From JAYZDB01 sp036338025 (GTDB lineage Bacteria; Planctomycetota; UBA1135; UBA2386): a stretch of 6,349 nt of DNA. The DNA is taken from assembly GCA_036338025.1 (NCBI GenBank), contig JAYZDB010000088.1, positions 1 through 6,349 of the forward strand. The letters run 5' to 3'. Both the position numbers and the translations under genes were made by a program. Positions 1-4,563 of this stretch are shown here, in pieces; the stretch's first letter is position 1, and each line of letters opens with the position of its first letter. The notes beneath the pieces were generated by a model. The model searched no databases, had not been told where the DNA came from, and was given only the letters and a program-made list of their open reading frames with translations.

Positions 1-98
1 GACCTGGACCACCGGGCCTGGCGCGGCAGGTGTGCTTCCTGGTCTGGACCGAAGATGCAGCTGTACGGCATTTCTACGCCGCAGGGAAGATCTTCTGA
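1..98 (+). CDS. 3' end of a protein-coding gene cut by the window edge (unknown product)
   Basis: The frame starting at base 3 is open to a TGA at 96-98 and encodes the last 31 residues of a possible protein, including RQVCFLVWTEDAAVRHFYAAGKIF. The peptide mixes hydrophobic and charged residues as a folded domain would, and about two thirds of its codons end in G or C. The other two forward frames read as Arg/Cys/Ser-rich peptides and look like shadows. The gene would converge on the lipoprotein gene, whose stop codon begins 40 bases away. With so little sequence the family cannot be recognised, and it could be a chance open frame. Confidence 0.4.
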   Translation, partial: PGPPGLARQVCFLVWTEDAAVRHFYAAGKIF

Positions 99-137
99 TT
101 CCCGGTGTCGTTCCCTGTCAGCTTGACCTTTCCTGCC

Positions 138-659
138 TCAACGGAGGAAGTTGCTTCGAATCTCGATCGGGCGCTGTCCCGCGGCGCGTAGTTTCCATCG
201 TATGTGCGCGTGCCCGATGCTCTCGAAGCGATAGGTTGGACCGAGTTCGAAGGTCACCAGGTAATGACGGGTTGTCCGTCGGGAGGGTGCGGCAGAGGTC
301 TTCTTGCTTGATGCTTTGCTGATGAAGACGTCGGAAGCATGGAACTCGCGGCTCTCGTCGTCGACGACCTTTGCGTTGTTGAGCTCGACAGGTTCCCAGA
401 CAGTCCCCTTTGGACCCTCTGGCTGCTCGACTTCGAGGGTCAGTTCGTATTGCCGGCTTGGAATTCCCTTGGTTGGAAGCTCGACGACTCCGCGCAGCTT
501 GGCTGCGTAACGGACGCCGGGTGGCGCTGTCGATGCTGCCTGGTCCGAGTCGCTCGGCCGGAAGGGATAGGAGGCGGATTGGCTGGCGCAGCCAGGCAAG
601 TAGACCACGAGTGCCCCGAGTATGAAGCTGGCGACCGGACTGGATTTCAACGAGGGCAT
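138..659 (-). CDS. putative lipoprotein of unknown function, 173 aa
   Basis: The N-terminus is a lipoprotein signal peptide: a short n-region with Lys5, a hydrophobic stretch at about residues 9-21 (VASFILGALVVYL), then the lipobox L-P-G-C with the lipidation cysteine at residue 24. After cleavage the protein should be anchored to a membrane by a diacylglyceryl-Cys. A Ser/Ala/Pro-rich linker (about 25-48) leads into alternating hydrophobic and polar strands (about 50-100 and 131-172), which suggests a compact beta domain. A Lys/Ser/Arg-rich insert lies at 114-131. No catalytic motif is visible and I do not recognise the family. The start is chosen because it gives the signal peptide directly. 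No Shine-Dalgarno is visible upstream. A longer Arg-rich open frame on the same strand (118-783) overlaps it but has no signal or domain and is treated as a shadow. It lies downstream of the secreted-protein gene, 175 bp away, with a hairpin between them, so it is probably transcribed separately. Confidence 0.75.
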   Translation of the reverse strand: MPSLKSSPVASFILGALVVYLPGCASQSASYPFRPSDSDQAASTAPPGVRYAAKLRGVVELPTKGIPSRQYELTLEVEQPEGPKGTVWEPVELNNAKVVDDESREFHASDVFISKASSKKTSAAPSRRTTRHYLVTFELGPTYRFESIGHAHIRWKLRAAGQRPIEIRSNFLR

Positions 660-782
660 GGACCCAGTTGAACCTCAAGGACGGCTGGTACCAAGAGCCG
701 GTGCGTTGGTTCCGTCGAGGAATGCGGATCCTTGACCTGATGTCGGGTCGAGTCTTCTTGCCGGATCCGTGGTTGGCGACCA

Positions 783-814
783 CCGGCCCTTCGCTGGCTT
801 GCGAAAAGGGCCGG
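783..814 (-). terminator. GC-rich hairpin downstream of the secreted-protein gene (terminator-like, no U-tract)
   Basis: A perfect 9-bp inverted repeat (CCGGCCCTT at 783-791 and AAGGGCCGG at 806-814) can extend by CGC/GCG (792-794 with 801-803) across a two-base A bulge, leaving a 6-base loop. It begins 21 bases beyond the TAA of the secreted-protein gene. The stem is strong, but neither strand has a run of T after it. It may be an intrinsic terminator of the U-less type, a 3'-end-stabilising structure, or a pause site for Rho-dependent termination. Confidence 0.6.
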
Positions 815-834
815 GGTCGACTGGATTCACAGTC

Positions 835-1773
835 TTAGAGGGTCCCTGCTGTGCAATGGCCAGCATTGGAGAAGCTGATTCTGCCAGTCATCGTGCTGGC
901 AGCGTAGGCCTGCACATAGAACTGCAAGCCGTCCAAGGTTGGATCGTTTGGCACCGGTATCTTCCAGGAGTAGTCACCCGTGGTGGTAGTGAATCCAGGA
1001 ATGGTGAACTCATTGGATGCCCACAGCGTGCAACCCTTGAAGCCGATCATGCCGAGATCGCTTGGCAGGGCGCCCAGCGGACCGGCGGTGTTGCTGATCC
1101 CGAGGATCATGTTACAGAGGCTGATGGCGGGGGCGTTGTTGACATCGATCGAGAAATCGGTCGATGGGATCTTGGGGGTGTTTGAGGCGCCGAGGATTGG
1201 CGTTCCTTCACAGATCAGCACGATGCCGGGGTTGCTGACGATTCCGGTCGGGGTCCAGAGGACTCCGACTCGACGCCAGTAGATGGTCAACGGCGAGGGG
1301 ACACCTCCGAGGATGGAACTGGCGAGGATATTGGTCGAGTCCAGGCCTGAAACCCAGAAGTTGGCGCCGTTCGCGACCGAAACCGGTGTTGGAAATTGTG
1401 TGACGTACCAACCCTCCGTGATGTCGGCGGTCATCGTGCCGTTGACCGTTGCTGTCTCTAAGGGTTTCCCGGGAGCGGCCGGATCTTCGGCATAGAACCC
1501 GGTTCCCATGGTGTACGGCACTGCCATCGCTTTGGTGTACATCGCGAAGCCGTGGACCGTGAGAGCGCTTGCGGCGGTGAACCCGTAGCAATACTCGTTC
1601 GGAAGCGTTTGGGGACGTAGTGTCTTGGCGGGATTGGTCTGCGCATCCTCGTTGTGCTTCAGGCAGGATTGGCAGCCATATCCGTAGGCATTGAAGGCCG
1701 AGGTGGTTTGTGCAGAGGCACTGGTAACAACGAACAGGGTGCCGAGCGTGGCGGCGAGGAATTGGTGTTTCAT
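835..1773 (-). CDS. secreted protein with Cys-containing N-terminus and Planctomycetota-like C-terminal beta block, 312 aa
   Basis: A Sec signal peptide is clear: MKH start, hydrophobic core to about residue 18, and an A-S-A cleavage site followed by Gln22. The mature protein is rich in Thr, Ser, Gly, Asn and Pro and is predicted to be mostly beta strand. It has seven cysteines (34, 37, 62, 188, 220, 248, 307), including a C-x-x-C pair near the N-terminus; disulfides are likely outside the cytoplasm. The C-terminal part (about 218-306) carries LCNMILGISN, GPLGALPSDLG, GCTLW, SWKIPVPNDPTLDG, FYVQAYA and SNAG. I associate this pattern with large families of exported proteins in Planctomycetota; this is recollection, not a search. 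No catalytic motif, PEP-CTERM sorting tail or membrane anchor is visible. The function is unknown; a surface or extracellular structural or binding role is an inference. No Shine-Dalgarno precedes the ATG. Confidence 0.8.
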   Translation of the reverse strand: MKHQFLAATLGTLFVVTSASAQTTSAFNAYGYGCQSCLKHNEDAQTNPAKTLRPQTLPNEYCYGFTAASALTVHGFAMYTKAMAVPYTMGTGFYAEDPAAPGKPLETATVNGTMTADITEGWYVTQFPTPVSVANGANFWVSGLDSTNILASSILGGVPSPLTIYWRRVGVLWTPTGIVSNPGIVLICEGTPILGASNTPKIPSTDFSIDVNNAPAISLCNMILGISNTAGPLGALPSDLGMIGFKGCTLWASNEFTIPGFTTTTGDYSWKIPVPNDPTLDGLQFYVQAYAASTMTGRISFSNAGHCTAGTL

Positions 1774-1992
1774 GGACGTGCGTAATGGAAAGAGAGACGT
1801 GGGGTGTCCAAGAGGCAGGACCCTCTCATCTTACGAGAGAAGGACTAGATCTCAGGGATACAGACGCAGGATTACGAGGTGTTCTAGATCGATGCACGTT
1901 CTACCGAATACATGGGTTCGCCGATTATGAGTTTCATTGCGCTAACCCGTGGTCTGCTGTTGGGTAGCAGGTCCGTGAACTGGAGGGGTAGG

Positions 1993-2081
1993 TGGTACGG
2001 GGAGAGGGACTCGAACCCTCACGTCCCTTCCGGGACTGCGGATTTTAAGTCCGCTGCGTCTGCCAATTCCGCCATCCCCGT
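1993..2081 (-). tRNA. tRNA-Leu (anticodon UAA), class II, CCA encoded
   Basis: The minus strand folds as a complete class II tRNA of 89 nt including an encoded CCA (1993-1995). The acceptor stem is ACGGGGA/TCCCCGT with discriminator A (1996). The D arm is GCG/CGC with the conserved loop ending GGCAGA. The anticodon stem is GCGGA/TCCGC with loop CTTAAAA, placing anticodon TAA at 2045-2047. The variable arm is GTCCC-GGAA-GGGAC, and the T arm is GAGGG/CCCTC with loop TTCGAGT. All stems pair perfectly. The long variable arm, A73 and anticodon identify leucine (UUA/UUG codons). The first pair is A1-U72 rather than the usual G1-C72. It lies 89 bp downstream of trmB on the same strand and may be co-transcribed with it or use its own weak promoter. 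Confidence 0.97.
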
Positions 2082-2170
2082 AGAGCGACGTCCAACTATC
2101 GAGGCATCATCCCACGTTCGGCTACTCGCACTCCACCCATTCTCGGTGTCGATGGCAGCTGGCGTTGGAT

Positions 2171-2896
2171 TTATTTGGCGGGTAGCCCAGGTCCGTCGCT
2201 GCGTTGGAAGGCGTAGCGACGGATGACACGGCCCTCTTCGACGTACTTGCGCTCGAAGTTGGTGGGGGAGAAACCGTGCCCGCCGGGACCGCTGTGGAGT
2301 CGCTGTTCTTCCGCGATGTCGCGGGCGAACAGCGGTGAAGACCCGAGGACCCGGGAGATCTCGCCCGCCAGCGCCGCATTGTCGGTGGCGATCAGGAGCC
2401 ATCCGTCACGGCGCAGACTGCGGTGGATCACCTCCGGCATTTCGGCGGTGAAGAAGCGGCGTTTGCGATGCCGCCGCTTCGGCCAGGGATCTGGAAAGTA
2501 GACATGCAGCCGATCGAGGGAGCGCTCGGGAACTTGTCCCTTCAAGAAGGCCTTGGCGTTGTCGGCCAGCAGCAGCCCATTCTGATGTCCGCTCTTTGAG
2601 AGTTTCTGTGCCGCGTAGGTCGCGTAGCCCGGTGAGGCCTCGATCCCCAGCATGAAGGTTTCGGGGCGGGCCTCGGCGGCGGCGACGAGAAACGCGCCCT
2701 TCCCAGGGCCGACTTCGATTTCGACCCGATCGAATCCACCTGGCACAATCTCCTCGAGATCTGGCGGATTTTCGCCAGCGATCCTGAGGGGCAGCCCCTC
2801 GGTGTCGATCTCTGGAACCCGGCGGCGGAACGACAGCCTGCCGTCGCTGTGCATCCGGGAGCCTTGGGTGGGCTGGGGATCGTTGGTGGTCTTCAT
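2171..2896 (-). CDS. trmB: tRNA (guanine-N7-)-methyltransferase TrmB, 241 aa
   Basis: TrmB uses S-adenosylmethionine to methylate N7 of G46 in the variable loop of class I tRNAs. The SAM-binding motif I is E-V-G-P-G-K-G (residues 61-67), and the acidic end of strand 2 is GIEAS (84-88). The family signature YFPDPWPKRRHRKRRF is at 133-148, ATDN at 170-173, and the C-terminal TNFERKY at 212-218. Together these are diagnostic. The length fits the family (roughly 210-250 aa). The start is uncertain: Met1 (2896) gives a polar 14-residue extension, while Met15 (2854) gives a 227-aa protein beginning just before the usual R-L-S-F-R-R segment. Neither has a strong Shine-Dalgarno. The gene sits 48 bp downstream of the MBL hydrolase, with an intercistronic hairpin, and upstream of tRNA-Leu. 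That tRNA has a long variable arm and is not expected to carry m7G46, so their proximity is probably operon packing rather than enzyme-substrate pairing. Confidence 0.96.
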   Translation of the reverse strand: MKTTNDPQPTQGSRMHSDGRLSFRRRVPEIDTEGLPLRIAGENPPDLEEIVPGGFDRVEIEVGPGKGAFLVAAAEARPETFMLGIEASPGYATYAAQKLSKSGHQNGLLLADNAKAFLKGQVPERSLDRLHVYFPDPWPKRRHRKRRFFTAEMPEVIHRSLRRDGWLLIATDNAALAGEISRVLGSSPLFARDIAEEQRLHSGPGGHGFSPTNFERKYVEEGRVIRRYAFQRSDGPGLPAK

Positions 2897-2925
2897 CGGG
2901 GGTCGAAGAGGATGGGCCGGAATAT

Positions 2926-2943
2926 GCCCTGGTGCAACAGGGC
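2926..2943 (-). terminator. intercistronic hairpin directly after the MBL hydrolase stop codon
   Basis: A perfect 6-bp inverted repeat, GCCCTG (2926-2931) and CAGGGC (2938-2943), with a 6-base loop starts one base after the TAG of the MBL hydrolase gene. On the transcribed (minus) strand it is followed by ATATTCC, a poor U-tract. It could be a weak terminator or attenuator that lowers trmB expression relative to the upstream gene, or a structure that protects the upstream message end. Confidence 0.4.
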
Positions 2944-2944
2944 T

Positions 2945-3664
2945 CTACATCATGCCGCCAAAGGTGCGCAGCCAGTCTTCTTCGCTACGGGGTTTCAGGA
3001 CGGCATTGGACTGGCGGGTTTCACCCATCGAGGCCGAACCCGCTGCCGAGTAGAGGTGGCCTGGAAACAACACGGCGTCGTCCGGCACCTTGCTGAGCTT
3101 CTGGGTCAGGCTCAGGTAGAGTTGTCGCGGGTCGCCACCTGGTAGGTCGGTTCGTCCGCAGCCATCCAGAAACAAGGTATCGCCGGCCACCAGGCGGTTT
3201 TGAACCAGGAAACACTGACTGCCAGGGGTGTGCCCCGGGGTGTGGATCAGTTCGACCTCGATCTCCCCGACGCGCACCAGGTCGGAACTGTCGTGGATGG
3301 CAAGGTCGGAGTCGGAGACCCCGGTCATCTGCTTGACCCAGGGTGCCTCGTCGCGTTGCACGTGGATCTTCATGCCCTGGAGTTCCAGGACTTCGCGGAT
3401 GCCTTCGACCTCGTGGCCGAACAGGTCGCCCCCGATGTGGTCCGGATGGTAGTGGGTGGCCAGGGTGCCGATGACCTGCATGCCGTCATCAGCGGCGAGC
3501 TGCAACACTTCGGCGACCGCGTATGCCGGGTCGACCACCAGTGCCTCTCCAGTCTCGCGATCACCGATCAGGTAGACGAAGTTGACCATCTGTGCGGCTA
3601 CCGGATCCGACTGAGCAAAGTCGCGGCCAGCCAGGAGCTGGCGGAAGTAGAGGCGTTCACTCAT
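2945..3664 (-). CDS. MBL-fold metallo-hydrolase, glyoxalase II / ETHE1-like, 239 aa
   Basis: This is a cytoplasmic metallo-beta-lactamase-fold enzyme with no signal peptide. The metal-binding residues are all present: H71-Y-H73-P-D75-H76, H145 in TPGH, bridging D162 in AGDTLF, and H203 in FPGH. The segment D-G-C-G-R-T-D (167-173) followed by GGDPRQLYLSL is typical of the hydroxyacylglutathione-hydrolase and persulfide-dioxygenase (ETHE1) branch. The substrate may therefore be a thioester such as S-lactoylglutathione or a thiol persulfide; the sequence does not decide. The open frame extends 86 codons further upstream, but that part is Pro/Arg-rich, has no domain and runs past the mogA start. 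The ATG at 3664 (MSERLYFRQL) is therefore chosen, as conserved sequence begins there. No Shine-Dalgarno is visible. It is the first clear gene of the leftward MBL-trmB-tRNA cluster and is divergent from mogA. Confidence 0.9.
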   Translation of the reverse strand: MSERLYFRQLLAGRDFAQSDPVAAQMVNFVYLIGDRETGEALVVDPAYAVAEVLQLAADDGMQVIGTLATHYHPDHIGGDLFGHEVEGIREVLELQGMKIHVQRDEAPWVKQMTGVSDSDLAIHDSSDLVRVGEIEVELIHTPGHTPGSQCFLVQNRLVAGDTLFLDGCGRTDLPGGDPRQLYLSLTQKLSKVPDDAVLFPGHLYSAAGSASMGETRQSNAVLKPRSEEDWLRTFGGMM

Positions 3665-3902
3665 GGCCGGGGTTTGGCGTGGTCTGGTAGATTCAAAGGC
3701 GGGTCCTGCTTGCCCGTTGGCTGGCAGGTCGGGTGTGCATCCGCATCGCTGAGGACGCACCATACACCCGCGAGCCGCGCGGCAGATAGGCCGATTGTCG
3801 GGAGGAATGGGAGTGGTTGCTCGGATCGTTCCCGGGTCGCCTGTAGGTGCTGGCAATCTCTGCGGTGGCTTGGTATGAACTCCGCCTCGATTTCGAGCAT
3901 TC
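3665..3902. promoter_or_regulatory. divergent intergenic region between the MBL hydrolase and mogA
   Basis: These 238 bp separate two divergently transcribed genes, so promoters for both directions are expected here. I see no convincing -35/-10 pair or operator, and no Moco-type riboswitch that I can recognise. A short inverted repeat CTCGA-TT-TCGAG (3886-3897) lies just before the mogA start. A 79-codon open frame on the minus strand (3661-3900) fills the region and overlaps the MBL ATG by four bases. It is discussed as a finding and is not annotated as a gene. Confidence 0.4.
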
Positions 3903-4439
3903 ATGACAGACGACCGCCCCAAGATCGGGATCCTGACGATTTCCGACCGCGCCAGTGCCGGAGACTACGAAGATCTATCGGGTCCGGCTATCGAGCTGGT
4001 GTTGCGGGAATACCTGGCGACCAAATGCCAGTACCTAAGACGGGTGATCCCCGACGAACAACCCCAGATCGTGACGGCGATCCGGGAGTTTGCCGCCGCT
4101 GGATGTGGGCTGGTTTGCACCACCGGCGGCACCGGACCGGCCACTCGCGATGTGACCCCCGAGGCGCTGGCCGAGGCCTGCCACAAGATCTTGCCGGGTT
4201 TCGGCGAGAAGATGCGTCTGGCGTCCCTCGACGCGGGAGTTCCGACGGCGATTCTGTCACGTCAGACCGCTGGAATTGTCGATAAGAGTCTGGTGGTTAC
4301 CATGCCCGGCAAGCCGGCTTCGATACGAGTGTGTCTCGACGCGATCTTCCCCGCAGTACCGTACTGCATCGACCTGATCGGAGGCCCGTACCTCGAAGGC
4401 AATCCCGACATGGTCAAGGTCTTTCGGCCGAACAAGTGA
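3903..4439 (+). CDS. mogA: molybdopterin adenylyltransferase MogA, 178 aa
   Basis: MogA activates molybdopterin by adenylylation (MPT + ATP to MPT-AMP), the step before molybdate insertion in molybdenum-cofactor synthesis. It is cytosolic and usually trimeric. Visible family features are IGILTISDRAS near the N-terminus (8-18), IPDEQ (49-53), the nucleotide/MPT-binding block TTGGTGPATRDVTPEA (73-88), PGFGEKMR (98-105), AILSRQ (116-121), MPGKPASI (134-141), and PYCIDLIGGPY (153-163). The closest remembered relative is E. coli MogA (195 aa). This protein is shorter mainly because it lacks a loop before the PYCI segment. These blocks favour MogA over MoaB-type relatives, although the families are homologous. 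The ATG at 3903 gives the expected short N-terminus and has no clear Shine-Dalgarno. No other Moco gene or molybdoenzyme is in the window. The stop codon lies in an 11-base palindrome (4435-4445). Confidence 0.95.
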   Translation: MTDDRPKIGILTISDRASAGDYEDLSGPAIELVLREYLATKCQYLRRVIPDEQPQIVTAIREFAAAGCGLVCTTGGTGPATRDVTPEALAEACHKILPGFGEKMRLASLDAGVPTAILSRQTAGIVDKSLVVTMPGKPASIRVCLDAIFPAVPYCIDLIGGPYLEGNPDMVKVFRPNK

Positions 4440-4539
4440 GTCACTCCGTCATCACCGCACCCGTTGCCCCTGTGGAAGGCGCTGCCCGCGCTGAGGGATC
4501 TACGAGTAGCTCGGAGTTGCCTGGCACATCGAGCGACGA

Positions 4540-4556
4540 ACCTCCATCTAGGAGGT
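4540..4556 (+). promoter_or_regulatory. Shine-Dalgarno-sequestering hairpin before the first CNNM gene
   Basis: ACCTCC (4540-4545) and GGAGGT (4551-4556) form a perfect 6-bp inverted repeat with loop ATCTA. The 3' arm is the ribosome-binding site itself (AGGAGGT, 4550-4556), seven bases before the ATG at 4564. When folded, the whole Shine-Dalgarno is paired, so translation would be limited unless the helix is opened by ribosomes, a ligand, temperature or a protein. A second possible stem (GCTCG 4509-4513 with CGAGC 4530-4534) lies just upstream. The sequence pairing is directly visible; the regulatory role is inference. Confidence 0.55.
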
Positions 4557-4563
4557 CGGCACC

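Noticed and set aside
82..117. Inverted repeat CAGGGAA/TTCCCTG between the convergent gene ends as a bidirectional terminator
   Set aside because: It is only 7 bp, has a 22-base loop and no T-run, and lies partly within the upstream coding end. This is too weak to call.
726..768. Two GGATCC sites in the gap before the lipoprotein gene as a cloning or element boundary
   Set aside because: Six-base palindromes recur by chance, and no vector, transposase or terminal repeat is nearby.
118..783. 221-codon minus-strand frame overlapping the lipoprotein gene
   Set aside because: It is Arg/Ser-rich, has no signal or domain, and conflicts with the lipoprotein frame, which has a lipobox.
1954..1970. 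CTGCT/AGCAG hairpin downstream of tRNA-Leu as a terminator
   Set aside because: Only five pairs, a 7-base loop and no U-tract follow it; chance is likely.
3665..3922. 86-residue N-terminal extension of the MBL hydrolase
   Set aside because: It is Pro/Arg/Cys-rich without a signal or domain, overlaps the mogA start, and the conserved fold begins at the ATG at 3664.
3200..4285. 361-codon open frame on the plus strand
   Set aside because: It lies antisense to the MBL hydrolase and then out of frame with mogA, both of which have clear family motifs. It shows no domain of its own and is explained by high GC content.
4435..4445. 11-base palindrome over the mogA stop codon
   Set aside because: It has a single-base centre, so it cannot form a useful RNA hairpin. 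A binding site is possible but there is no supporting repeat.
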